From contig OZ246966.1 in NCBI GenBank assembly GCA_965232405.1, positions 3,162,001-3,226,000 on the forward strand: a stretch of 64,000 nt of DNA, given 5' to 3'. Positions 1-8,968 of this stretch are shown here, one piece after another. Numbering within the stretch: position 1 is the stretch's first letter; every line of letters starts with the position of its first letter. Origin of the DNA: RCIO01 sp965232405 (GTDB taxonomy: Bacteria; Pseudomonadota; Alphaproteobacteria; Rhizobiales; Rhizobiaceae). A program made the translations under genes and the position numbers. Under the pieces are notes generated by a model. That model made no database searches and was not told the DNA's origin. It saw only the letters and a list, made by a program, of their open reading frames with translations.

Positions 1-329
1 GCAGCGAAACAGCGATGGAAAGGAGTATCAGGAGAAATCGAAAGGAATATTCTATCAGGGGCGTATGCTTTTTCATTTCCGGTTTTCAATCACGACAAAT
101 TTCGGGGTGCGTCTCTGCGAAGGTCGAGCCCAAACGAGTGCTGTTGAGTCACCATGCGGCAATGTCAGACCCGGCTGGGCCAATCGACGATTTCCGGCAA
201 ATCGCCTAATAGATTCTATCTGGCATCATCGCATGGTTGGGCCCGCCGAGGTAACTAAATCGACCGATGTGATGACCGGTGTCAATCTGGCCGAGACCAT
301 GCGCAATGCCATCGAACTTCGCGAGACAT
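1..329. other. Non-coding or rearranged left edge
   Basis: I see no convincing gene in this stretch. The two short open frames on the plus strand (starting at 15 and 65) lack recognisable domains, and the long minus-strand frame entering from the right is the antisense shadow of glnE. Its base composition is more A+T-rich than the following gene. The kinase tail that begins near 330 should have several hundred codons upstream of it, yet they are not here, so this stretch may be an insertion, a rearrangement scar or an assembly join. Confidence 0.4.
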
Positions 330-440
330 AGCTTGGCAAAAGCAGTGATGACATTCCACCAGGGCTCGCTGCTCCTGCTCGATGGCGATCCCGGTCTGGA
401 GGTGAAGATGGTGTTCCCGCGCGGGGACAAGGCCCGGTGA
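330..440 (+). pseudogene. 3' remnant of a sensor histidine kinase
   Basis: In the frame ending with TGA at 438-440 the sequence reads SLAKAVMTFHQGSLLLLDGD and then PGLEVKMVFPR. This is the typical last strand and helix of a HATPase_c domain following the G2 box. The frame is closed by TGA at 273-275, and residues upstream of the serine no longer look like a GLGL motif, so the body of the kinase is missing. The TGA overlaps the GTG of glnE (GTGA), a translational-coupling arrangement that supports this being a former real gene. A two-component kinase upstream of glnE is, as I recall, the order in other Rhizobiales. The family assignment is inferred from about 30 residues only. Confidence 0.45.
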
Positions 441-3385
441 GCGCCGAAGACGGAACCCTCTGGTTTGGAAAACCGGTCGAAGCACGTCACGCGCTCGATC
501 GGGATAATGCCGCAGAACAGATCGCTGATCTGGCTGAAGCCGCCGAAGAGCACGAGGCCAAACGCTTGGGCGCGCTGGTGGAGGGCGAGGGCGCGCTTGT
601 CGGTTTTCTGGGCGCCGTTATGGACCTGTCGCCATTTCTGCGCGACGGAATCAAACGCCAGCCCGGGATTCTGGAACGCCTGTTCGATAGCCCGTTGGAC
701 GACAGGCTGGTCGCAATCGAAAAACAGATCCGCGACTTGTCGAGCGACGCCGAACTCACCGAGTCGGGCCTCATGCGCGGACTGCGTGAGTTCAAGCGCG
801 AAGCGCATGTGTTGATTGCACTGGGCGATCTTTCCGGCGAGGCCGATGCGCAGACGACCGTGCAGCGTCTGAGCCGGTTGGCGGATTGTTGTGTAGCCGC
901 GGCTGTCAGCTTCCTGCTGAGACAGGCGCACGATGCCGGCAAGCTTAAGCTGCCCGACCCTGCGAAGCCGGAACATGACAGCGGCTGGATCGTTCTCGGC
1001 ATGGGCAAGCTCGGCGCCCACGAGCTCAATTTCTCGTCCGACATCGACCTGATCGTCTTCTTCGACCCCGAAGCGTCCGCGGTTCCCGATCCTTATGATT
1101 GTGCCGACCTGTTCACGCGGATGACGCGGCAGCTGATCCGTATCCTGCAGGACCGCACCGAGCACGGATACGTGTTCCGCACCGATCTCCGTTTGCGCCC
1201 GGATCCGGGTTCCACGCCGCTGGCGATCCCTGTCGCGGCTGCCCTGCACTATTACGAAAGCCGCGGCCAGAACTGGGAGCGCGCGGCCATGATCAAGGCG
1301 CGCCCGGTTGCCGGTGACCTGAAAGCCGGCGAGGCGTTTCTCGCCGACCTTCGCCCCTATGTCTGGCGCAAATATCTGGACTATGCGGCAATCGCCGACG
1401 TGCATTCGATCAAGCGTCAGATCCACGCCCACAAGGGCTTTGGCGATATCGCGGTGCGCGGACACAATGTGAAGCTCGGCCGCGGCGGCATTCGCGAGAT
1501 CGAGTTTTTCGTCCAGACACAACAGCTGATTGCCGGCGGCCGCTTTCCCGAATTGCGCGGCCGTGAGACGGTCGGAACGCTTGCAATGCTTGCCGAACGC
1601 GGCTGGATCACGTCCGAGGCGGCCGAGACTCTGACCGGGCAATACTGGTTCCTGCGCGATGTCGAGCACGCCATTCAGATCGTCGCCGACGAGCAGACGC
1701 ATGTTCTGCCCGAGGACGATGAGGGACTGGAACGCGTTGCGCGGCTGCTTGGTTTCAGAAACGCCGAGGACTTCTCCAAGGTGTTTCGGGATTCGCTCAA
1801 GCTGGTCGAGAGCCACTACGCGGCCCTGTTCGAGGCCGCGCCCCAGCTTTCCGCGGATGTCGGCAATCTTGTCTTCACCGGCGAAGGCGACGACCCTGGC
1901 ACGCTGGAAACGCTTTCCGGGCTCGGTTTCGAGCGGCCAAGCGATATCAGCCGCATCATCCGCACCTGGCATTACGGGCGTTACCGCGCCACCCAGTCGG
2001 CGGAGGCACGCGAGCGGCTGACGGAACTCACGCCGGCATTGCTGCAGGCGTTTGGCGGCACGCGCCGCGCCGACGAGGCGCTGCTGCGTTTTGACGAGTT
2101 TCTGGGCGGGCTTCCGGCCGGCATTCAGCTTTTCTCGCTGCTGCATTCAAATCCGGGTCTGCTCAAGCTGGTCGCCACCATCATGGGCGCGGCCCCCCGG
2201 CTGGCTGCAATCATCACCCGCCGTCCGCATGTCTTCGACGGGCTACTCGATCCGGCATTGCTGTCCGAACTGCCGAGCAAGGCCTATCTTGATGAGAGGC
2301 TTGGCGCGTTTCTTCAGGGCGCTTCTCTCTATGAGGAAGTGCTCGACAGGCTGCGCGTTTTTGCTGCCGAACAGAAATTCCTAATCGGCATGCGGCTGCT
2401 GACCGGATCGATCGACGCCATCCGCGCCGGCAAGGCTTTTTCCGATCTTGCCGATCTGACGATTGGCGCCGCGCTCAATGCCGTTGTCGAGGAGTTCGCC
2501 CAGCGGCATGGCCGCGTGGCGGGCGGACGCATCGTCGTGCTTGGCATGGGCAAGCTTGGCAGTCGCGAACTCTCTGCCGGGTCCGACGTGGACTTGATCC
2601 TGCTTTACGATCACGACGCCGATGCTGAGGCCTCCGACGGCGAAAAGGAGCTTGCACCACCGCATTATTTTGCGCGGCTGACGCAGCGATTGATCGCCGC
2701 TGTTTCCGCACCAACCGCCGAAGGCGTGCTCTACGAGCTCGATCTCAGGTTACGCCCATCGGGCAACAAGGGGCCGGTGGCAACCCATATTGAATCCTTC
2801 GGCAAGTATCAGCGCGAACAGGCCGAGACCTGGGAGCATATGGCTCTGACCCGTGCCCGCATCGTGGCTGGTGACACCGGGCTGGCAGCGCTTGTTGAGG
2901 CGGAAATCGAAGCTGTCCTGACCGCTCCGCGCGATGACGCGAAGACACTGCGCGAAGCGCGCGAGATGCGCGAACTGATTGCGGAAGAAAAACCGCCCGC
3001 AAACGAATGGGACCTCAAGCTGGTATCCGGCGGACTGATCGATCTCGAATTCATCGCCCAGACAGCCACGCTTTGCCGCAGGATCGATGGGCCCCGCCAT
3101 GCAGCCACGGTCGAGACACTGTCCCGCCTGTCCGTTGATCTGGCGGACAGCCAGACCCGTGACGACCTCGTCGCAGCCCACAATCTCTACACAAATCTGA
3201 CGCAGATAATCAGATTGTGCCTGACCGGTACGTTCGAGCCCGACGATGTGCCACCGGGACTTGCGGATTTGCTTCTGGCAAGCACTGATTTGCCCGATAT
3301 GGCAGTACTTGAGAGCCATGTCGAAGAAACGTCGCGGAAGGTCGCAAGACATTTCGACCGCCTGCTGCGTGGGAAGAAAGGCTGA
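437..3385 (+). CDS. glnE: Bifunctional glutamine synthetase adenylyltransferase/adenylyl-removing enzyme
   Basis: GlnE adds AMP to, and removes it from, a tyrosine of GlnA-type glutamine synthetase in response to PII, tuning nitrogen assimilation in the cytoplasm. The 982-residue protein has the full duplicated architecture. An N-terminal nucleotidyltransferase domain carries GMGKLGAHELNFSSDID near residues 188-204 (the de-adenylylating half in characterised homologues). A second copy, GMGKLGSRELSAGSDVD, lies near residue 703 (the adenylylating half). Each keeps the G-S-D-x-D metal-binding signature. Length matches the family. The start is GTG at 437, overlapping the stop of the kinase remnant; no ATG is better placed. 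It is separated from the convergent kinase gene by a decayed EF-hand frame. Confidence 0.96.
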   Translation: MSAEDGTLWFGKPVEARHALDRDNAAEQIADLAEAAEEHEAKRLGALVEGEGALVGFLGAVMDLSPFLRDGIKRQPGILERLFDSPLDDRLVAIEKQIRDLSSDAELTESGLMRGLREFKREAHVLIALGDLSGEADAQTTVQRLSRLADCCVAAAVSFLLRQAHDAGKLKLPDPAKPEHDSGWIVLGMGKLGAHELNFSSDIDLIVFFDPEASAVPDPYDCADLFTRMTRQLIRILQDRTEHGYVFRTDLRLRPDPGSTPLAIPVAAALHYYESRGQNWERAAMIKARPVAGDLKAGEAFLADLRPYVWRKYLDYAAIADVHSIKRQIHAHKGFGDIAVRGHNVKLGRGGIREIEFFVQTQQLIAGGRFPELRGRETVGTLAMLAERGWITSEAAETLTGQYWFLRDVEHAIQIVADEQTHVLPEDDEGLERVARLLGFRNAEDFSKVFRDSLKLVESHYAALFEAAPQLSADVGNLVFTGEGDDPGTLETLSGLGFERPSDISRIIRTWHYGRYRATQSAEARERLTELTPALLQAFGGTRRADEALLRFDEFLGGLPAGIQLFSLLHSNPGLLKLVATIMGAAPRLAAIITRRPHVFDGLLDPALLSELPSKAYLDERLGAFLQGASLYEEVLDRLRVFAAEQKFLIGMRLLTGSIDAIRAGKAFSDLADLTIGAALNAVVEEFAQRHGRVAGGRIVVLGMGKLGSRELSAGSDVDLILLYDHDADAEASDGEKELAPPHYFARLTQRLIAAVSAPTAEGVLYELDLRLRPSGNKGPVATHIESFGKYQREQAETWEHMALTRARIVAGDTGLAALVEAEIEAVLTAPRDDAKTLREAREMRELIAEEKPPANEWDLKLVSGGLIDLEFIAQTATLCRRIDGPRHAATVETLSRLSVDLADSQTRDDLVAAHNLYTNLTQIIRLCLTGTFEPDDVPPGLADLLLASTDLPDMAVLESHVEETSRKVARHFDRLLRGKKG

Positions 3386-3392
3386 GCGATAG

Positions 3393-3605
3393 GAAGCGCA
3401 GCCTGTTTCCCCAAACTGCATCGGTCGTTTCGACGCCGACGGTGACAATGAGCTGACGCCGGATGAGATCGCATCCCATCAGCGCAATGTGCTTGCCCTG
3501 ATGGACCGCAATGACGACGGCATGATCGCGGAAGAAGAGATGCGCCGCAGTCATCACGGCCGCGGTTCCCGCAGGCGGGTCCACGGTCGCCCGCGTCGCC
3601 CGTAA
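3393..3605 (+). pseudogene. EF-hand protein remnant without a start codon
   Basis: The frame between TAG (3390-3392) and TAA (3603-3605) encodes two neat calcium-binding loops, DADGDNELTPDE and DRNDDGMIAEEE, with Asp/Asn at loop positions 1, 3 and 5 and Glu at 12. A basic tail follows. There is no ATG, GTG or TTG ahead of the first loop, and no signal peptide, which small alphaproteobacterial EF-hand proteins usually carry. It is best read as the 3' end of a decayed secreted EF-hand gene. Translation by an unusual start or by read-through from glnE cannot be excluded. Confidence 0.5.
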
Positions 3606-3667
3606 GGATTTCAGACAAGCCTTGCCCCGTATTGAGCCGGGCAGGGCGCTTTCCAACACTCGCAGGT

Positions 3668-6028
3668 TTAGGCGGCTTTCGCCTTTGCTGGCGAGGCGAG
3701 GTGCTTCCGCGTGCGTTTGCGCCGCGAGGGCAGCCGTACCGAAACGATTGTGCCCACGCCTTCGGTCGAGCGAATTTTCAATGCACCGCCGTGCAGATCG
3801 GCCAGCGACCGGGAAATCGCCAATCCCAGGCCCGATCCAATATGTGACTTGGTGAACTGGTTCTGAACCTGCTCGAAAGGCCTGCCGAGTTTGTTAATCG
3901 CGTCCTTGGGAATGCCGCAGCCATTGTCCTCGATGGATAGCACCACCGCATTGCCGACAGTGCGCGCCCGCAAGTGCACCCTTCCGCCTGGTCCGGTAAA
4001 TTTCACTGCGTTCGAGAGCAGATTGATGACAATCTGCTTGACCGAACGCCGGTCGGCATCGAGCTGCAGCTTCTTGGAGACCTGTGTGTCGATCGTGATT
4101 TGCTTCTCCTCCGCCTGGAGGGCCACCACGCGCACGGTCTCCCTGATCAGCGGGCCCAGATCGATCGGTTCTCGCTCGATGGAGAACTGGCCTGCCTCGA
4201 TCTTCGACATATCTAGGATGTCGTTGATCACGCCGAGCAGATAGGAGCCGCTGGAGTTGATGTCGCGCGCATAGTCTTCGTACTTGTCGGCGCCAAGCGG
4301 CCCGAAGAGCTGCTGCTGCATCAACTCCGAGAAACCGATGATCGCATTGAGCGGCGTGCGCAGCTCGTGTGACATGTTGGCGAGAAACTCGGATTTGGCG
4401 CGATTGGCGGATTCCGCCCGCTCGGTCTCGCGCATGCACACCCTGTTGAGCTCGGCCAGTTCGCCGGCGCGCTCTTCCTCCGCCTTTCGGGCGAGGCTGA
4501 GATCGTGGATCGTCGCCATCAGGCGGCGCTCGCTGTCCTGCAGCTTCTCCTGGTGCAGCTTGATCTGCGTGATGTCGGCGCCGACCGAGACCGTGCTGCC
4601 GTCGCGCGTCTTGAGTTCATTGACCTGGATCCAGCGGCCATCCGCCAACTGGCGCTCATAGCTTGCGCCGCCGCGCTTTGCATTGAGGTTGGGCAGCCGT
4701 CGGTCGGTGACATACGGCGCCATACGCTTTTCGATTTCGGCCTTGCTGACGCCCGGCCTTACTTCCGAAGCCGCCAGTCCGGCATCCTGCTGGAACTTGG
4801 TGTTGCACATGACCAGACGGTCGGATGCGTCCCACAGCACGAAGGATTCAGTGATGCTCTCGATGGCGGTCCTCAGCCGCATGTCAGCGGCTTCCGAGCG
4901 TTGCGCCAGATGGCGCTGTTCGGTGACGTCGAGTGCGACGCCGATCAGATGAATTTCCGGCGCTTCAAGATCCAGCACCTGCGCCCGCGCACGCATCCAT
5001 ATCCAGTGACCGTCAGCGTGGCGCATGCGGAATACCTGATCGATCTGGTCCGTCTCTCGGGACGCGATCCGGTTTGCCAGTTCGAACAAATCGCCGTCGT
5101 CAGGATGGATGATCTTTGCCACCTCGCCGAACGAAAGCATCGCCTCGCAGGGCTCGTATCCCAGCATGTCGAACATCGACCGCGACCAGTACATGCGTCC
5201 GCGCGCCATGTCCCAGTCCCACAGCCCGCACCGCCCGCGAACCAGCGCCAGGTCGACGCGCTGGTGGGCGTCGGAGTAGAGCTTGTCGGCGGCCTGCGCC
5301 CGCGCTGCCTGTCCGAAATAGGCGTAGAGGATGATGATCAGCACCGTCGAGGTGAGCACGAACAGCATCACATTGAGCGATACGATCTTGTGCCACTCGC
5401 TCAGCGCCACATCGCCTGGAATGAGCGCGACGCCGCCCGCGCCGCTTCCATCGGCGCGGTTCAGCGCCGCATACCAGGTTTCGCCGTTGATATTGATGTC
5501 CAGAACGCCGGCGCGTTCGCCGAACATGAAGAGCGGCTGCCCGCCTTCCACGATCTCGTCCAGCCGGCGCGCGATCCAATGCTGACCGCTATTGTTGGCA
5601 ACGACCAACTGAAGGTCGCTGTCGACGATTGCGAGTACCTGTCCCGAACCTGTCAGGCCGCTTCGCGCCAGATCCTCCAATATCCTCTGTCCGGTCACCG
5701 CCAGTGGCGCATTGTCTTCCCTTGGTACGGATAGCGCGGCGGCAATCGAATTGGCCGTAAGCGCCAGCATGGAGCGCGCATCGCGTTCCATGTCGTCGCG
5801 CAATGTCATCAGCGACATGACGCGCGAAGCCGCGATCACGATCAGGAATATGATGATGAGGGTAGGAATGGAGCGCCGGAAAAACGGCTCCGCCGCGAGC
5901 AGGCGCTTGTAGGCGGGCGCTGCGATCATCTTCGCATTGCCGGCAAGCCGCGATTCTGCCCTGCGAACTCCGTTCAGCAGGTTAGCAGCTATCGTCGCGG
6001 GCGCGCTCAACGCGTCCGTTTTCGCCAT
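3668..6028 (-). CDS. pleC: PAS-containing membrane sensor histidine kinase, PleC-like
   Basis: A 786-residue hybrid-free sensor kinase. A transmembrane helix (about residues 54-72), a periplasmic loop and a second helix (about 220-240) are followed by PAS-like regions (WDWDMARGRMYWS; WDASDRLVMCN). The HisKA box FLANMSHELRTPLN has phospho-acceptor His554. The HATPase domain keeps the N box LLSNAVKFT, DNGCGIP and GSGLGLAISRSLADLHGG. The HisKA/HATPase sequence resembles the PleC/PdhS cell-cycle kinases that act on DivK, and the gene lies next to glnE as I recall for Sinorhizobium pleC. ATG at 6028 is preferred because GGAGAG lies about 6 bases upstream; an in-frame TTG at 6046 is the alternative. 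The PleC identity is family-based inference. Confidence 0.75.
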   Translation of the reverse strand: MAKTDALSAPATIAANLLNGVRRAESRLAGNAKMIAAPAYKRLLAAEPFFRRSIPTLIIIFLIVIAASRVMSLMTLRDDMERDARSMLALTANSIAAALSVPREDNAPLAVTGQRILEDLARSGLTGSGQVLAIVDSDLQLVVANNSGQHWIARRLDEIVEGGQPLFMFGERAGVLDININGETWYAALNRADGSGAGGVALIPGDVALSEWHKIVSLNVMLFVLTSTVLIIILYAYFGQAARAQAADKLYSDAHQRVDLALVRGRCGLWDWDMARGRMYWSRSMFDMLGYEPCEAMLSFGEVAKIIHPDDGDLFELANRIASRETDQIDQVFRMRHADGHWIWMRARAQVLDLEAPEIHLIGVALDVTEQRHLAQRSEAADMRLRTAIESITESFVLWDASDRLVMCNTKFQQDAGLAASEVRPGVSKAEIEKRMAPYVTDRRLPNLNAKRGGASYERQLADGRWIQVNELKTRDGSTVSVGADITQIKLHQEKLQDSERRLMATIHDLSLARKAEEERAGELAELNRVCMRETERAESANRAKSEFLANMSHELRTPLNAIIGFSELMQQQLFGPLGADKYEDYARDINSSGSYLLGVINDILDMSKIEAGQFSIEREPIDLGPLIRETVRVVALQAEEKQITIDTQVSKKLQLDADRRSVKQIVINLLSNAVKFTGPGGRVHLRARTVGNAVVLSIEDNGCGIPKDAINKLGRPFEQVQNQFTKSHIGSGLGLAISRSLADLHGGALKIRSTEGVGTIVSVRLPSRRKRTRKHLASPAKAKAA

Positions 6029-6174
6029 CAAGGGCTCTCCGCTCAATCCCCATCCGCATGATGATGATCCGGCTACCGCACACCCGAATCACCCATAAGG
6101 AATCAGACGCGATTCGCGCTGTCCAGAGGCGAGGAGAAAATTTGTAGCCGGGTGAGGAATTGTGGACGCCCGCG

Positions 6175-8820
6175 TCAGGCGAGCGTGCGCCCCACAATGT
6201 CGGACAGATCGCGCGAAAGGCCCTTCCAGCCGGCGATACCTGCCAGCACTTCGCGCGCCCGCTCGCGCCTTTGCGGCTCAAGCGCTTTCCACGAGCGGAA
6301 GGCCGTTGCGAGCCTGGCAGCGACTTGCGGATTGCCCTCTTCCACCGCCACGATCACATCGGCATAGAGCCAGTAGCCGCTGCCGTCGGCGGCGTTGAAT
6401 GCGGTCTGGTTCGCATTGGCGAAGGCGCCGACGAGCGCGCGCACGCGGTTCGGGTTGGTGATCGTGAACTTCGGGTGCTTCATCAGTTCCGCAACCCGGC
6501 CGACCGTTGCCGCACCCGGTATAGTTGCCTGTACCTGGAACCACTTGTCCATCACCAGCGCGTCGTCGCCATAGCGACGCTCGAAGGCTGCAAGCGCGTC
6601 CGCACTTTCAGCCGTGTCCGGAAAACGGTGTGTGAGCACGCCAAGTGCGGCCGCGCGGTCGGTCATGTTCGTCGCCTGTTCGAATTGCCTGACAGCGCCT
6701 GTCGCATCGCCGGACGCAACGCTCAGATAGTCCAGAAGCACGTTGCGCAGCGCGCGCCGGCCGCTGCCTGCCGCGTCGGGCAGATAGGCGCCGTCGTCCG
6801 CGAGTTCTTCGTACAGTTCGGCAAACGTATCAGCGCCGTTTTCCGCGATGGCGCTCGCAAGTGCGGCGCGGGCAGCGTGGATGGCGTCGGGGTCGATATT
6901 GGTGCCGATTTCACGCGCTATGTCGGACTCGCCCGGCGGCGTTAGCAGCAGGGCTCTGTAGGCCGCGTCCAGCGACGTATCCGCCACGAGTTCGCCGGCC
7001 AGTTGAAGCAGCGTAGCGTCGAAACGCAACTTCTTGCCGTCGCGCGCCGGACCTGTAGCCTTGATCAGCTCGTCCAGAAACAGCGTGTTGAGCGCTTCCC
7101 AGCGGGAAAAACTGTCGCTGTCGTGACGTGCCAGAAACGCGCGGTCCGCTGCGCTCTGTTCGGCTGTCAAAGTGATCGGGGCCGAAAAGCCGCGGTTGAT
7201 GGAAAGCACCGGCCGCTCGCCAACGTTTTTGAAGCGCAGCCTCTGTTTGCGCTTGTGCAGATGTATCACCCCGTCGTCGGAGATCGAGGTGTCGTCGCAG
7301 GTGGCCGCAATGTCGTTGCCGTCCGGCCCGATCAGCCCGTAGGCGAGGGGGATGTGCATGAGCCGCTTGCGGCTCTCCGATGGTGTTGGCGGGACCGACT
7401 GTTCCAGCTCCAGAGCAAACTCGCCGGAGGCTGCGTCGTATGAGGTCGTGACGGCGACGTTCGGCGTGCCTGCCTGATGATACCAGAGCGAGAACTGGGT
7501 CAGGTCCTCGCCCGACGTTTCGGCAAAAACCGCGACGAAATCTTCGATCGTCACCGCCTCGCCGTCATGTCGCTCGAAATAGAGGTCCATGCCTTTCCGA
7601 AAGGCTTCCGGGCCGACCACGCGATGGATCATGCGCACGACCTCGGCGCCTTTTTCATAGACCGTGGCCGTGTAGAAATTGTTGATCTCGCGATAGCGGC
7701 GCGGACGCACGGGATGCGCCAGCGGCCCCTGATCTTCGGGAAACTGATGTGAACGCAAGGTGCGAACATCGCCGATCCGTTCCACTGCGCGCGACCGTGT
7801 GTCGGCGGTGAATTCCTGGTCTCGATAGACCGTCAGCCCTTCCTTCAGGCAGAGCTGGAACCAGTCGCGGCAAGTGATTCTGTTACCGGTCCAATTGTGG
7901 AAATATTCATGCGCAATGATCGCCTCGATATTGGCGTAGTCCAGATCGGTGGCGGTTTCCGGGTCGGCCAGAACATATTTGTCGTTGAATATGTTGAGAC
8001 CCTTGTTCTCCATCGCGCCCATGTTGAAGTCCGACACGGCGACAATGTTGAACACGTCGAGATCGTATTCGCGGCCGAACTTTTCCTCGTCCCAGCGCAT
8101 GGAACGCTTCAGCGCGTCCATCGCGTAGGCCGCGCGCGCCTCCTTGCCGTGCTCGACATAGATGCCAAGCGCCACCTCGCGTCCCGAAGAGGTGGTAAAG
8201 CTGTCCGTCACAACGCCGAGATCGCCTGCAACCAGCGCAAACAGATAGGACGGTTTGGGGAAGGGGTCGTGCCACACGGCATAGTGCCGGCCATCTGCCA
8301 GTTCGCCGCTTTCTGATGGATTGCCGTTGGACAGAAGCAGCGGTGCCTCTTGCGTGTCGGCCTCGATGCGCACCGTGTAGACGGACAACAGGTCCGGTCG
8401 GTCGAGATAGTAGGTGATGCGGCGGAAACCTTCCGCCTCGCACTGGGTGCAGTAGACCCCGTTTGACCGATAGAGACCCGACAGTGCCTTGTTGGCCTCC
8501 GGGTCGACATCGGTCTCGATCTTCAGCGTAAAGCGCTTTGCCCGTGGTGGGTCGCCAATTTCCAGCCGGTCAGGAGAAACGCTTACGTTCTCGAGGTTGA
8601 CGCGCTTGCCATCGATCTCCAGCCCGGCCAGTTGCAGTCCGTCACCGTCGAGCACCAGCGGTGTGTTGTCGGCAACGCCATCGCGCCGCTCGATGGTCAG
8701 TTCCGACACCACGCGCGTCCGGTTCGGCGAAAGCCGAAAGGTCAGCCGTGTCTCGGGAATGAGATAGTCGGTGGACTTGTAATCTTCGAGGCGGAAGACC
8801 TGTCCGGAATCTGCTACCAT
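6175..8820 (-). CDS. pepN: Aminopeptidase N (M1 family)
   Basis: A zinc aminopeptidase that removes N-terminal residues from peptides in the cytoplasm. The 881-residue length is typical of proteobacterial PepN. The exopeptidase motif GAMENKG is present. The zinc site HEYFHNW (HExxH) is followed 19 residues later by the third ligand in LKEGLTVYRDQEF. A catalytic tyrosine region and the long alpha-helical C-terminal domain follow. There is no signal peptide. The gene stands alone between pleC and the divergent molybdoenzyme gene, with a 148-base spacer to the latter's start at 8969. Confidence 0.96.
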   Translation of the reverse strand: MVADSGQVFRLEDYKSTDYLIPETRLTFRLSPNRTRVVSELTIERRDGVADNTPLVLDGDGLQLAGLEIDGKRVNLENVSVSPDRLEIGDPPRAKRFTLKIETDVDPEANKALSGLYRSNGVYCTQCEAEGFRRITYYLDRPDLLSVYTVRIEADTQEAPLLLSNGNPSESGELADGRHYAVWHDPFPKPSYLFALVAGDLGVVTDSFTTSSGREVALGIYVEHGKEARAAYAMDALKRSMRWDEEKFGREYDLDVFNIVAVSDFNMGAMENKGLNIFNDKYVLADPETATDLDYANIEAIIAHEYFHNWTGNRITCRDWFQLCLKEGLTVYRDQEFTADTRSRAVERIGDVRTLRSHQFPEDQGPLAHPVRPRRYREINNFYTATVYEKGAEVVRMIHRVVGPEAFRKGMDLYFERHDGEAVTIEDFVAVFAETSGEDLTQFSLWYHQAGTPNVAVTTSYDAASGEFALELEQSVPPTPSESRKRLMHIPLAYGLIGPDGNDIAATCDDTSISDDGVIHLHKRKQRLRFKNVGERPVLSINRGFSAPITLTAEQSAADRAFLARHDSDSFSRWEALNTLFLDELIKATGPARDGKKLRFDATLLQLAGELVADTSLDAAYRALLLTPPGESDIAREIGTNIDPDAIHAARAALASAIAENGADTFAELYEELADDGAYLPDAAGSGRRALRNVLLDYLSVASGDATGAVRQFEQATNMTDRAAALGVLTHRFPDTAESADALAAFERRYGDDALVMDKWFQVQATIPGAATVGRVAELMKHPKFTITNPNRVRALVGAFANANQTAFNAADGSGYWLYADVIVAVEEGNPQVAARLATAFRSWKALEPQRRERAREVLAGIAGWKGLSRDLSDIVGRTLA

Positions 8821-8968
8821 GTATCACCCGGTGGCATGCTGGCCGTTTTGACTGGCTCTGGCGCATTGAAATCAGCGCGCTGCCCTTTACATGAAAACCC
8901 GCTGCCGACAAAACTATGGCAGGCACAATCCCGCCACACCTTTCACGATTCCCATAAGGTTGCACCCA

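Noticed and set aside
206..2146. 646-codon open frame on the minus strand
   Set aside because: It lies opposite glnE, has no recognisable domain and reflects the high G+C third positions of glnE.
4505..5734. 409-codon plus-strand frame
   Set aside because: Opposite the PleC-like kinase; no domain and no ribosome site.
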